Assembly: GCF_018327705.1 (NCBI RefSeq) | Contig: NZ_BNEM01000002.1 | Span: 1,302,001-1,366,000, forward strand | Length of the DNA: 64,000 nucleotides | Reading direction: 5' to 3' | Source of the DNA: Catellatospora sp. TT07R-123 | GTDB lineage: Bacteria; Actinomycetota; Actinomycetes; Mycobacteriales; Micromonosporaceae | In this document: positions 25,166 through 33,710 of the stretch, piece by piece | Layout: each line of letters begins with the position of its first letter | Numbering within the stretch: the first letter of the stretch is position 1 | Program-made: the position numbers and the translations under genes | The notes under the pieces: generated by a model | Told to the model about the DNA's origin: nothing | Seen by the model: the letters and a program-made list of their open reading frames with translations, nothing else | Databases searched by the model: none

Positions 25166-25527
25166 ACGTCGGCGCCCTCGACGCGGGAGGCGGCGAGCTC
25201 GCACACGGCGACCAGGCGCCAGGTGATCTCATCGGCGTAGCGCCAGAGGACGTCCTCGCAGTCGGGCATCGTCCAGCCGAGCCCGCTGGCGGCGTCGACG
25301 AGCCCGTCCGCGTAGCTGGCGAGTTCGTCCAGGGTCGGCTGGCGGTCGTCGGGGGCGAGCAGGTCGCCCACGCGGGCGGTGAGCTGGTCGAGCAGGGCGC
25401 GCAGTCCGGCGTCGCGGGCGGCGGCGGCCCGGCCCGCGTCGCCGAGGCGGCGGGCGTAGCGGTCGAGCACGAAGCGTGCCAGCTCGGCGTCGGGCAGGTC
25501 GCGATCCATGCGGCGAGGCTGGTCCAT
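25162..25527 (-). CDS. small hypothetical helical protein
   Basis: A 121-residue acidic, helical protein (M-D-Q-P-R-R-M-D-R-D-L-P-D); the internal ATG at 25509 is an alternative start. Notable segments are ELARFVLDRYARRLGDAGRA and WTMPDCEDVLWRYADEITWR. No signal peptide or recognised domain. Coding bias and length support a real gene. It ends 4 nt inside the convergent VOC gene, so the two share terminator space. Confidence 0.65.
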   Translation of the reverse strand: MDQPRRMDRDLPDAELARFVLDRYARRLGDAGRAAAARDAGLRALLDQLTARVGDLLAPDDRQPTLDELASYADGLVDAASGLGWTMPDCEDVLWRYADEITWRLVAVCELAASRVEGADV

Positions 25528-25680
25528 GCGGGCGAGGCTATGGGCAGCCAGGCACCGGTGCCAACACCGTAGAGCGTTACAGAATGGTCAACCATCCGAT
25601 CATCCGGTGGCAACTTAGCCGACCGGTTGTCTTGTCCAGACGCGACGGTGGGCCCCACCTGGGCCGGGATGATGACGGGG

Positions 25681-25729
25681 AAAAAATAAGAGCTCGTCGG
25701 GCAACCACGGGGGAAGTTGTCCGACGAGC
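25681..25729 (-). terminator. rho-independent terminator (minus strand)
   Basis: On the minus strand a 14-bp stem (GCTCGTCGG..CAAC arms, one mismatch that can wobble; 25692-25729) is followed directly by CTTATTTTTT. This is a textbook intrinsic terminator, 77 bp beyond the stop of the membrane-anchored protein gene at 25806. Confidence 0.85.
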
Positions 25730-25805
25730 GTGCTTTCACTATACGCCCCCGATGGCGTTGGGACGCAAGGGGTCCCGTTGCGCAACCTGGCGGTTGACGC
25801 GGACC

Positions 25806-26723
25806 TCAGTTGACCGGCGGCGGGAGCCCCGCCGGGTCGCGCGGGGCGAAGTCGCAGTACGGGTAGATCTCGGTGCGGGCCTCGTCGGTGCCGGCGGGCA
25901 TGCTGTCGTACAGGCTGAGCGTTTCGCCGCCCGCGCCCGGCTCGCACGCGGTGTGCCCGAGCGCGCCCGCGGCGTTGAGGCTGCCGCCGGCCAGCCGCCC
26001 GTCGCGGTCCCGGTACAGGGCCGCCACCAGGCGCGGGGCGAGCGGGCGGCAATAGTCGACCGTCGCGGTGTACTGCGCCACACCGTCGTGGGGCGAGCCG
26101 CCGTAGTGCCTGATCCCGCGGAAGGCCGCCGACACGACCGGCAGGCCCTGCGGGCTGTCGGCGACGGGCCACCACTGCGACGGGCCGAGCTCGATCCGGA
26201 CCGACACCGGCGTGAGCTTGGTGAACCTCGGGCCGTCGCCGAGGTAGGCCCAGGCGCCGACGCCGATCCGCTGGCCCGGCAGGATGATCGGGATCTCCTG
26301 CACCAGCAGCTCGCCCGAGCGGGGGTGCACCGCGGAGCCGCCGCGGGCGTCCAGGGCGCGGATGGTGACCCGGGTGCGGTAGGCGACCTGGGCGCTGCTG
26401 TTGTCCAGCACCGCGCCGATGCTGACCCGGTTGCCGCCGACGGTGGCGAACCCGCTCTCCAGCACGGTGACCCGACCGCCGTCGGGTGCGGTGGGCGCCT
26501 GCGGCCGGGGTGCGGGCGTCCGCTCCGGGCAGGGGCTGGAGCTTGCGGCCGGCTCGGCGGGTCCGGCCAGGGGCAGCGACGGGCCGTAGCGGGCCCAGGC
26601 GCACAGGACGCAGGTCAGGACGACGGCGGCGGCGCTGCCCCAGATCAGCAGCCGTGTCACTCGCCAGCTGTACCGCCCGTGCCCCGATTCCACGCCGCTC
26701 CCCCGGTGGTCGACCAGGCCCAC
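25806..26723 (-). CDS. membrane-anchored extracytoplasmic protein of unknown function
   Basis: A 305-residue product: a short cytosolic N-terminus, one membrane helix (LLIWGSAAAVVLTCVLCAWA, ~25-44), a Pro-rich linker with PAPRPQAPTAP, then a ~220-residue outer domain with beta-rich segments (SIGAVLDNSSAQVAYRTRVTI; YTATVDYCRPLAPRLVAALY). This suggests a bitopic protein facing the wall. A GTG at 26660 (V-T-R-L-L-I-W) would give a tighter N-terminus and is a plausible true start. No family recognised. It is divergent from the fused ABC transporter gene and ends before a strong intrinsic terminator. Confidence 0.7.
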   Translation of the reverse strand: MGLVDHRGSGVESGHGRYSWRVTRLLIWGSAAAVVLTCVLCAWARYGPSLPLAGPAEPAASSSPCPERTPAPRPQAPTAPDGGRVTVLESGFATVGGNRVSIGAVLDNSSAQVAYRTRVTIRALDARGGSAVHPRSGELLVQEIPIILPGQRIGVGAWAYLGDGPRFTKLTPVSVRIELGPSQWWPVADSPQGLPVVSAAFRGIRHYGGSPHDGVAQYTATVDYCRPLAPRLVAALYRDRDGRLAGGSLNAAGALGHTACEPGAGGETLSLYDSMPAGTDEARTEIYPYCDFAPRDPAGLPPPVN

Positions 26724-26844
26724 ACGGTAGCCGCCGCCGTCCAGCGGGCCGGGCGGCCGTACCAGCGGCGTTAATTGATTTGAAACCTACGCGGGGGCCA
26801 CCGCATGCTGGGGCCAGCACAGACTCGGCTGGGGGCCCTTTTAC

Positions 26845-29800
26845 ATGCGACTTCTTCGTGACCTCTGGGCCACCTCGCCCCGGCGCACCCTCCTGGTGGC
26901 GCTGCTGATCGCGGCCGGCGCCGCGTGCGCGGCCGTCGCGTCGGCGCTGGCCGGGCCGGTGCTGGTGCACCGTTCCCCGCTGGCGTTCGGCGCCCTGGCC
27001 GTCTCCCTGACCGTGGTGGTGCTCGGCGACCTGGTGATCGGCCTGCTGATGGCCCGGCTCACCGCCGACTGGGCCGCCGACGTGCGCCGCCGCCTGTGCC
27101 GCGTCGCCTTCGGGCAGAGCCTGCCGACGCTGGAGGTCACCCCCGTCGGCGAGCTGCTCGACCGGATCGACGGCGATGTGTACCAGGTCGCCTCCCAGCT
27201 GCGCAGCAGCGGCGTACGCATCGTGCAGGCCGCCTCGGTCGGGCTGCTGTCCATGGTCACCGCGCTGTTCGTGTGGTGGCCCGCCGGGGTCGCGATGCTG
27301 GTGCTGACCGCCGTCCTCGGCTACGGGCTGCGCGAACCGGCCCGGCGCATCGCCCCCGCCCGCATGGACGAGGAGGAGGCGTGGTCGGACCTGGCCGCCG
27401 TGATGGAGGAGTCCGTCCACGGGCAGGACGACGTGCGCACCAGCCTGGGCCGCCCCTACGTGCTGCGCCTGTACGCCAGGCGCGCCGCCGAGGTGCTCAC
27501 GCGCGGCCGCCGGGTGTGGCGGCTGTCGGCGCGGGTCACCACCATCGCCTCCGGCACCACCCGGCTCGGCATCGCCGCCGTGGTGCTCGCCGGGGTCTGG
27601 GCGCTGACCACCGGGCGGATCGACACCGCCCAGCTGACCGGCGTCTGGCTGCTCGCGCTGGCGTTCGGCGGCACCGTCGAGCAGGTCAGCCGCATGCTGC
27701 CGGAACTGCAATACGCGCTGGGCGCCTGGGCGCGGGTGCAGCTGCTGCGCGACGTGCCCCAGGAACCGGCGGGCGGTGCCCCGCCCAGCGCCGGTGAGAT
27801 CACCGTACGCGGGCTCACCTTCCGCTACGCCGCCGACGCGCACCGGCCCGCGCTGCGCGACGTCGACCTGACCTTCGCGCCGGGCCGGTCGTACGCGCTG
27901 GTGGGCCGGACCGGATCGGGCAAGTCCACGCTGGCCAAGGTGCTCACCCGCGCCGTGGACGTGCCGCGCGGCACCGTCGCCCTCGGCGGCGTCGACCTGC
28001 TCGACCTGGACCTGGAGGCGCTGCGCCGCTGGATCGCGGTCGTGCCGCAGCGCACCGAGATCCTGGCCGGGACCCTGGCCGAGAACATCGCCCTGTTCGA
28101 CCCGGCGCTGACCGGCGCCGCCGAGCACGCCGTCGCGGAGCTGGGCCTGACCGCCTGGGTCGCGACGCTGCCCGACGGCCTGAAGACCCGCCTCGGCGAG
28201 GGCGGCCACGTGCTGTCGGCCGGGCAGGAGCAGCTCGTCGCGTTCGCCCGGGTGCTGGTCCGCGACCCGCGCGTGCTGATCCTCGACGAGGCCACGGCCC
28301 GGCTGGACCCGGTCACCGAGGGCCAGGTGCAGCGCGCCGCCGAGCGGGTGATGCGCGGGCGCATCGGCATCGTCATCGCGCACCGGCTGTCGTCGGTGCG
28401 CGCCTGCGACGAGGTCGTGGTGCTGGCCGACGGCGAGGTCGTCGAGTCCGGCCCGCTGCGCGAGTCGCGCCGCTTCGCCCAGCTGCTGGCCAGCAGCCGC
28501 GTCGGGCTAGCCGAGCCCGCCGCCGTGTCCGCGCAGGCCGGCGGCGGGGTCGTCCTGACCGCCGAGTACGGCCTGGACGGGTCGCGCGCCGCGACGGCGG
28601 TGCTGGACGACGCGACGGTGCCCGACTCCCCTGCCGCCCTGGCCGACGAGGCCGTCCTCGCGCCGCCGACGAAGGCCGATCCGCCGCCGCTGCCGCCCGC
28701 CCCGCGCGTGCGCACGCTGCGCGAGATCTACCGGCTGATGGTCAACGATCCGCGCTTCGGCCTCGGGTCGGTGGCGCTGTTCCTGGTCATGGTGCTGCTC
28801 GGCCTCGACGGCGCGGTGCTGCCGTGGCTGTGGGCCGACCTGGTCGACGGCACCGGCAGCCCGTGGTTGCCCGCGCTGGGCATCGGCACGGCACTGGTGC
28901 TCACCGTCCCCTCGACGTACTTCACCGCGAACTGGTTCCCCGAGTGGTGGGTGCGCCAGATGCTGCGGATCAACCTGCGGCTGGTGCACGGGCAGACCGG
29001 GCCGCGCCGGGTCAGCGGGCACACCCCGGCCGAGGTCGTGGCCCAGGGCGGCGACAACGAGCGCGTGGTGATCCTGGCCGACAACCTCATCGACCAGTTC
29101 ATCTGCGTCATCGCGATCACCGCGATGACGCTGGTGTCGGGCTCGGTGGTGCCCGGCCTGTTCTTCGCGGGCACCATGCTGGTCTCGGGGCTGGCGGCGG
29201 CGCTGTTCGGGCCGCTGCTCAAGCGCTCGGCGGCGCGCACCGTCGCGGCGCGGGCCGCGTTCGCGACGTTCCTGGTGTCGTCGCTGTCGTCGGCGCGTAC
29301 GGTCAAGCTCGCCGGGGCGACCCGGCCGGTGCTGTCGCGCCTGGCCGACCTCGACGCGGTGCGCAACGACATGCAGCGCCGCGAGATCGCCGCGCAGGTG
29401 TGGTCGCGGTCCACCCCGGCCGTCCTGAGCGGCCTGCTGCCGATCGGGGCCTGGGCGCTGTTCATGGCCGGGCAGCTCCCGGCGGCCACCACCCTGATCG
29501 TGGTGTCGACGCTCGGCGCGGCCCGCTGGTTCGCGTGGACCACCGCTTCGCTGCTGTCGCAGCTGCCCTCGGCCCGGGTATGGACCGGGCGGACCGTCGC
29601 GATGGCCGGGACCGGCGCGTACTCGGCCTCGGTGCCCGGCGTGGACATCTCGGCGGGCACCGCCCCCGGTCCCGAGGCCGCCCCGCGCAACCCGCTGCGG
29701 CGCCTGGACCTGGCCGGCTTCACCGCCGTACACGAGGACGGCACCGTCGGGGTCGGCGACGTCGACCTGACCGTGCGCCGCGGCGAGCTGGTGCTGGTCG

Positions 29801-30378
29801 TCGGCCCGGTCGGGTCGGGCAAGTCGTCGCTGCTGCGGGCGCTGGCCGGGATCGTGCACCACCGGGGCTCGCTGTCGTGGAACAGCGACCGGGTCACCGA
29901 ACCGGAGCTGTTCCTGCGCCCCAACCAGGTCGGCTACGTGGCGCAGCTGCCCCGGGTGCTGTCCGGCACGGTCAGCGAGAACATCCAGCTTGGCCACGAC
30001 GTCGACGCGGCCGCCGCGGTGGCCACCGCGCAGCTCGAACACGACCTGGCGGCGGCGGGCAGCGGCCTGGAGCTGCTGATCGGGCACAAGGGCACCCGGC
30101 TGTCCGGCGGCCAGTTGCAGCGGCTCGCGCTGGCCCGCGCGCTGGCGCCCGGCACCGAGCTGCTGCTGGCCGACGACGTGTCGTCGGCGCTGGACGTGAC
30201 GACCGAGCTGGCCCTGTGGGACGCGCTGCGCGGGTCGGGCGTGACGGTGGTCGGTTCGACGTCCAAACGCGCCGCACTGGCGCAGGCCGACCGGGTGCTG
30301 GTGCTGATCGGCGGGCACCCGGCGGCGCAGGGCACCTGGTCCGAACTGGAGGACCGCTGGGGCCACCTGGCGGGCTGA
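26845..30378 (+). CDS. fused full-length ABC exporter (TMD-NBD-TMD-NBD) with degenerate second ATPase site
   Basis: A 1177-residue protein with two half-transporters in one chain. Half 1: membrane domain ~1-300, then Walker A GRTGSGKST (~353), signature LSAGQEQL (~458), Walker B VLILDEATARLD (~477) and H-loop AHRLSS (~513). Half 2: membrane domain ~640-900, Walker A GPVGSGKSSLL (~988), signature LSGGQLQR (~1086), Walker B LLLADDVSSALD (~1108) with Asp where the catalytic Glu should be, and S-T-S-K-R where the H-loop His should be. So only one composite ATP site looks catalytic, as in asymmetric exporters. The cargo is unknown. Confidence 0.92.
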   Translation: MRLLRDLWATSPRRTLLVALLIAAGAACAAVASALAGPVLVHRSPLAFGALAVSLTVVVLGDLVIGLLMARLTADWAADVRRRLCRVAFGQSLPTLEVTPVGELLDRIDGDVYQVASQLRSSGVRIVQAASVGLLSMVTALFVWWPAGVAMLVLTAVLGYGLREPARRIAPARMDEEEAWSDLAAVMEESVHGQDDVRTSLGRPYVLRLYARRAAEVLTRGRRVWRLSARVTTIASGTTRLGIAAVVLAGVWALTTGRIDTAQLTGVWLLALAFGGTVEQVSRMLPELQYALGAWARVQLLRDVPQEPAGGAPPSAGEITVRGLTFRYAADAHRPALRDVDLTFAPGRSYALVGRTGSGKSTLAKVLTRAVDVPRGTVALGGVDLLDLDLEALRRWIAVVPQRTEILAGTLAENIALFDPALTGAAEHAVAELGLTAWVATLPDGLKTRLGEGGHVLSAGQEQLVAFARVLVRDPRVLILDEATARLDPVTEGQVQRAAERVMRGRIGIVIAHRLSSVRACDEVVVLADGEVVESGPLRESRRFAQLLASSRVGLAEPAAVSAQAGGGVVLTAEYGLDGSRAATAVLDDATVPDSPAALADEAVLAPPTKADPPPLPPAPRVRTLREIYRLMVNDPRFGLGSVALFLVMVLLGLDGAVLPWLWADLVDGTGSPWLPALGIGTALVLTVPSTYFTANWFPEWWVRQMLRINLRLVHGQTGPRRVSGHTPAEVVAQGGDNERVVILADNLIDQFICVIAITAMTLVSGSVVPGLFFAGTMLVSGLAAALFGPLLKRSAARTVAARAAFATFLVSSLSSARTVKLAGATRPVLSRLADLDAVRNDMQRREIAAQVWSRSTPAVLSGLLPIGAWALFMAGQLPAATTLIVVSTLGAARWFAWTTASLLSQLPSARVWTGRTVAMAGTGAYSASVPGVDISAGTAPGPEAAPRNPLRRLDLAGFTAVHEDGTVGVGDVDLTVRRGELVLVVGPVGSGKSSLLRALAGIVHHRGSLSWNSDRVTEPELFLRPNQVGYVAQLPRVLSGTVSENIQLGHDVDAAAAVATAQLEHDLAAAGSGLELLIGHKGTRLSGGQLQRLALARALAPGTELLLADDVSSALDVTTELALWDALRGSGVTVVGSTSKRAALAQADRVLVLIGGHPAAQGTWSELEDRWGHLAG

Positions 30379-30552
30379 CATCGGCGAGTTTCGAAAAGGA
30401 CATCGATGGACGTCAGCATCTTCGGCCGATAGCCTGCACCGAGCAGCGTTCCACGCCGACTGATCCGCCATGCTTCACCACGGCGTCATGCCGCTGTCCC
30501 CACCCGGACAGCGAGTGCCTCCACGCTGCTGTCGATCCTGCCAGGAGGCGTG
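30379..30552. other. 173-bp gap before the tandem-repeat protein, with a possible tiny ORF
   Basis: The gap holds an 8-codon frame (30406-30432, M-D-V-S-I-F-G-R) preceded by AAAGGA; it could be a leader peptide but may be chance. An AGGAGG site at 30543-30548 serves the next gene. No clear promoter pair or hairpin was seen. Confidence 0.3.
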
Positions 30553-31668
30553 ATGCAGACAGCGAATCTCATCGTCAACGCCGGTGCCGACGCCACGGGC
30601 GGCGGCACCGGAACACCCGGCCCGGTCACCGGGTGGACCACCGTGGAGGGTGCCGCGGCGGTCGTCGCGTACGGCACCAGCGGGTATCCGACCTCGACCA
30701 GCCCCGGTCCGGCCGACCGCGGCGCGAACTTCCTCACCGGCGGCAACTCCGCCCGCACCCGGCTCAGCCAGACGATCACGCTGCCGCTGACGGCGCAGAT
30801 CGACGCGGGCACCGTGCAGTTCGACACCGGCGGCTGGCTGGGCGGCTACGCCGCGCAGGACGACGGCGTACGCCTGTCGGTGGAGTTCCTGTCCGCCGCC
30901 GGGCAGCCCCTCGCGCTGGCCGTGCTCGGGCCGGTCACCGCGACCGAGCGCGGCAGCGCCACGGGCCTGCTCCAGCGCCGCCAGACCGGCACCGTGCCGC
31001 CGGGCAGCCGCACCGCCCGCATGCTGCTGCTGTTCACCCGCGACGGCGGCACCGCCAACGACGGCTACGCCGACAGCCTCTGGCTGACCCTGGCCACCGT
31101 GGCACAGCCCGGCCCGAACCTGCTCGCCAACCCGGGCGGCGACGCCGGTCCCGGCGGCACCGGCTCGACCACCGCCACCATCCCGGGCTGGACCCACCTC
31201 GAAGGCGGCACGGCGGTCATCGCGTACAGCACCGGCGGCGGCTATCCGACCAGCGGCACCCCGGGTCCGGGCGACCGGGGCGCGAACTTCTTCGGCGGCG
31301 GCAGCGCCGCCCGCAGCCGCATCGGCCAGACCGTGACCCTGACCGACACCGCCTCGATCGACGCGGGCACCGCCCGCTACGACGCCGGCGCCTGGCTCGG
31401 CGGGTACGCCGACCAGGCCGACACCGCGCAGCTGTCCGTCGCGTTCCGCAACGCCGCCGGGACCACGCTGTCGACCGTCGTGCTCGGCCCGGTCACCGCC
31501 GCCCAGCGCGGCAACGCCACCGCGCTGCTCCAGCGCACCGCCACCGGCACCGTGCCGGCGGGCAGCCGCACCGCGCAGGTCGAGCTGCTGTTCGTCCGCT
31601 CCGGCGGCACCTCCAACGACGGCTACGCCGACTCCCTGACCCTTACCGTCACCCCCGGAGGTGCCTGA
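30553..31668 (+). CDS. tandem-duplicated beta-rich protein coupled to phoD-like gene
   Basis: A 371-residue protein starting M-Q-T-A-N-L-I-V-N after AGGAGG. It consists of two ~180-residue repeats (about 3-185 and 188-371) sharing N-L-x-x-N-x-G-x-D-A, the block P-T-S-x-x-P-G-P-x-D-R-G-A-N-F, W-L-G-G-Y-A-x-Q-x-D, and N-D-G-Y-A-D-S-L. This looks like a carbohydrate-binding or jelly-roll type beta domain, possibly F-box-associated-domain-like. No signal peptide is visible. Its stop overlaps the PhoD start (TGATG), so the two are made together. If it is exported, it may travel with the Tat-exported phosphatase; otherwise its cellular location is unclear. Confidence 0.75.
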   Translation: MQTANLIVNAGADATGGGTGTPGPVTGWTTVEGAAAVVAYGTSGYPTSTSPGPADRGANFLTGGNSARTRLSQTITLPLTAQIDAGTVQFDTGGWLGGYAAQDDGVRLSVEFLSAAGQPLALAVLGPVTATERGSATGLLQRRQTGTVPPGSRTARMLLLFTRDGGTANDGYADSLWLTLATVAQPGPNLLANPGGDAGPGGTGSTTATIPGWTHLEGGTAVIAYSTGGGYPTSGTPGPGDRGANFFGGGSAARSRIGQTVTLTDTASIDAGTARYDAGAWLGGYADQADTAQLSVAFRNAAGTTLSTVVLGPVTAAQRGNATALLQRTATGTVPAGSRTAQVELLFVRSGGTSNDGYADSLTLTVTPGGA

Positions 31669-33200
31669 TGCCCGCCCTCGACCGCCGCACCCTGCTGCGG
31701 GCCGCCCTCGGCGCGGGCGCGCTCGGCACCGCCTGGCCCCTGTTCCGCGAGCTCGGACCGACCGCCGCGTACGCCGCCGCGGCCGCGCTCGGGGCGAGCT
31801 GGGACGCCGCCCCGTTCACCGTCGGCGTCGCGTCCGGCGACCCGCTGCCGACCAGCGTCGTGCTGTGGACCCGGCTGGCACCCGACCCGCTGGCCGACGT
31901 GCAGCCGCTGCCCGACATCGTGCAGGTGGACTGGCAGGTGGCCACGGACTCGGCGATGACGGCGGTAGTCGCGTCCGGTTCGGTCCCGGCGTCGGCGACG
32001 CTCGGCCACAGCGTGCACGTGGTCGTCGACGGGCTCACCCCGGGACGGCGCTACTGGTACCGGTTCCGGGCGCTGGGGCAGTACAGCCGGACCGGGCGGA
32101 CCAAGACCGCCCCGACCGGCTCGGTCGCCTCCGTGCGGTTCGCATCGCTGAACTGCCAGAACTACCAGTCTGGCGAGTACCCGGGCATGCGCGACCTGGC
32201 CGCCGACGCCAATCTCGACTTCGTGGTGCACCTCGGCGACTACGTGTACGAGGGCTCCGAACTCGGCACCGCCTACACCCTGGCCGACTACCGCAAGCTG
32301 CACGCCCTCTACAAGGGCGACCCGCTGCTGCGCGACCTGCACGCCGCGCACCCGTTCTACCTGACCTGGGACGACCACGAGGTCGTCAACGACTACTCGG
32401 GTTCGCGCGGGGCGGCCACCTTCGTCGCCCGCCGCGCCGCCGCCTACCAGGGCTGGTACGAGCACCTGCCGCTGCGCATCGAGGGCGCCGACTCGGCCCT
32501 GCCCGACCCGCAGCTCTACCGCTACCGCCAGTGGGGCGACCTGCTGGAGCTTGTCATCCTGGACCTGCGGCAGTACCGGTCGGAGCAGAACGTCACCGGG
32601 GGCACCATCCTCGGCGCGGCGCAGAAGCAGTGGCTCAAGAGCCGGGTCAGCGGCCGCAGCGGCGGCTGGCACTGCTGGGTCAACTCGATCTTCCTGAGCC
32701 AGCAGAAGAACCCCGACGGCGGATACATGTTCACCGACCAGTGGGACGGCTTCCTCGCCGAGCGCAAAGAGGTGCTGACCTACGCCCAGCAGGCCGGTAT
32801 CGCCGACTTCGTCACCATCACCGGCGACTGGCACAGCGCCTTCATCCAGGACGTGCGGCCCGACTTCGACAACCTGTCCGCGCCCGTGATCGGCACCGAG
32901 TTCGTGGCGCACTCGACCACGTCCAGCGGCTACTCGTCGAGCTGGAACACGGCCAACGGGCCGCGCCTGGGCCAGGTCAACCCGCACCTGCAGTACTTCG
33001 AGGGCAACCGCTACGGCTACGACCTGTACGAGGTCACCCCGCAGCGGTGGACCACCCGCCTGCGCGTGGTCGCCGACCGCGCCGACGCCAGCGCCGCCGT
33101 CAGCACCCTGACCAGCTGGTACGTCGACCGCGGCCGGGCCGGAGCCTACGAGGACCCCGCCACGAAGGGCTCCGCCGCCCAGTACCGCCGCAACCCGTAG
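31668..33200 (+). CDS. phoD: PhoD-family alkaline phosphatase/phosphodiesterase, Tat-exported
   Basis: A 510-residue protein with a Tat-type signal (D-R-R-T-L-L-R followed by a hydrophobic stretch and AYAAAA). PhoD landmarks are present: F-T-V-G-V-A-S-G-D-P-L-P..V-L-W-T-R in the N-terminal Fn3-like domain, N-C-Q-N-Y-Q, V-H-L-G-D-Y-V-Y-E, W-D-D-H-E-V-V-N-D-Y and I-T-G-D-W-H-S-A-F, which carry the metal ligands of the Ca/Fe phosphoesterase site. These enzymes release phosphate from phosphodiesters and monoesters, including teichoic acids, outside the membrane. The start overlaps the upstream stop by one base. Whether phosphate starvation controls it is not visible: no PHO box was recognised. 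Confidence 0.92.
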   Translation: MPALDRRTLLRAALGAGALGTAWPLFRELGPTAAYAAAAALGASWDAAPFTVGVASGDPLPTSVVLWTRLAPDPLADVQPLPDIVQVDWQVATDSAMTAVVASGSVPASATLGHSVHVVVDGLTPGRRYWYRFRALGQYSRTGRTKTAPTGSVASVRFASLNCQNYQSGEYPGMRDLAADANLDFVVHLGDYVYEGSELGTAYTLADYRKLHALYKGDPLLRDLHAAHPFYLTWDDHEVVNDYSGSRGAATFVARRAAAYQGWYEHLPLRIEGADSALPDPQLYRYRQWGDLLELVILDLRQYRSEQNVTGGTILGAAQKQWLKSRVSGRSGGWHCWVNSIFLSQQKNPDGGYMFTDQWDGFLAERKEVLTYAQQAGIADFVTITGDWHSAFIQDVRPDFDNLSAPVIGTEFVAHSTTSSGYSSSWNTANGPRLGQVNPHLQYFEGNRYGYDLYEVTPQRWTTRLRVVADRADASAAVSTLTSWYVDRGRAGAYEDPATKGSAAQYRRNP

Positions 33201-33202
33201 CC

Positions 33203-33614
33203 CTACCGGACCGATGCCTTGATCTCTATGCCCTTCGCCTCGGCCTCGGCGAAGCCCCTGCTTCCGTCGGCGGGCGCGGTGAAGCCGCACGTGATCGCGG
33301 CCTGCTGCTTGCGGTCTTCGGCCGAGCCGGAAACGGTGATGCCGTAGCCCGCGGCGGTCGTGAAGCAGTCGGCCGCCTTCTTGTACGGAGCACAGGCCGC
33401 CTTGGCCAGGTCGTATACCGGCTGGAGGCGGTCGGTGTGCGGCCCGAGGCCGTCGAGCGTCGCGGCGCACCGCGACAGCTCGGCGGCCAGGGCTGGCGTC
33501 GATGAAGCCGTCGGCGACCACGAGGCTGCTCTCGGCCGCAGGCTCGGCGTCGACCGTGACACTCACGCCGCCGAAGCAGCCACCGTTCAGCGACGGATTC
33601 CTAGCCCTCACCAT
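33203..33614 (-). pseudogene. frameshifted remnant of a small secreted-type protein gene
   Basis: Two overlapping minus-strand frames together make one plausible protein. 33614 to ~33500 encodes M-V-R-A-R-N-P-S-L-N-G-G-C-F-G-G ... V-A-D-G-F-I-D-A-S. From ~33490 to 33203 another frame continues P-A-L-A-A-E-L-S-R-C-A-A-T-L-D ... C-A-P-Y-K-K-A-A-D-C-F ... E-I-K-A-S-V-R with Cys pairs typical of small exported proteins. A one-base indel near 33490-33500 would join them. No signal peptide precedes the first part, so it may also be 5'-truncated. It could instead be a sequencing error in an intact gene. Confidence 0.55.
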
Positions 33615-33710
33615 GGCCGGAGGGTAGCAAGGCCAGGCAGGAGCCGTTTGTCGCTTGTGGATGACGCACGTGGCCGGGTGCGGGCCGCAGCCCGCACCCG
33701 GCCACGCCGG

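Noticed and set aside
25071-25739. Minus-strand frame of 222 codons
   Set aside because: It starts inside the intrinsic terminator hairpin and overlaps the convergent gene ends; no domain or ribosome site.
30406-30432. Leader peptide upstream of the tandem-repeat protein
   Set aside because: Eight codons after AAAGGA could be chance; no attenuator-like hairpins or regulatory codons are seen, so it is not listed as a gene.
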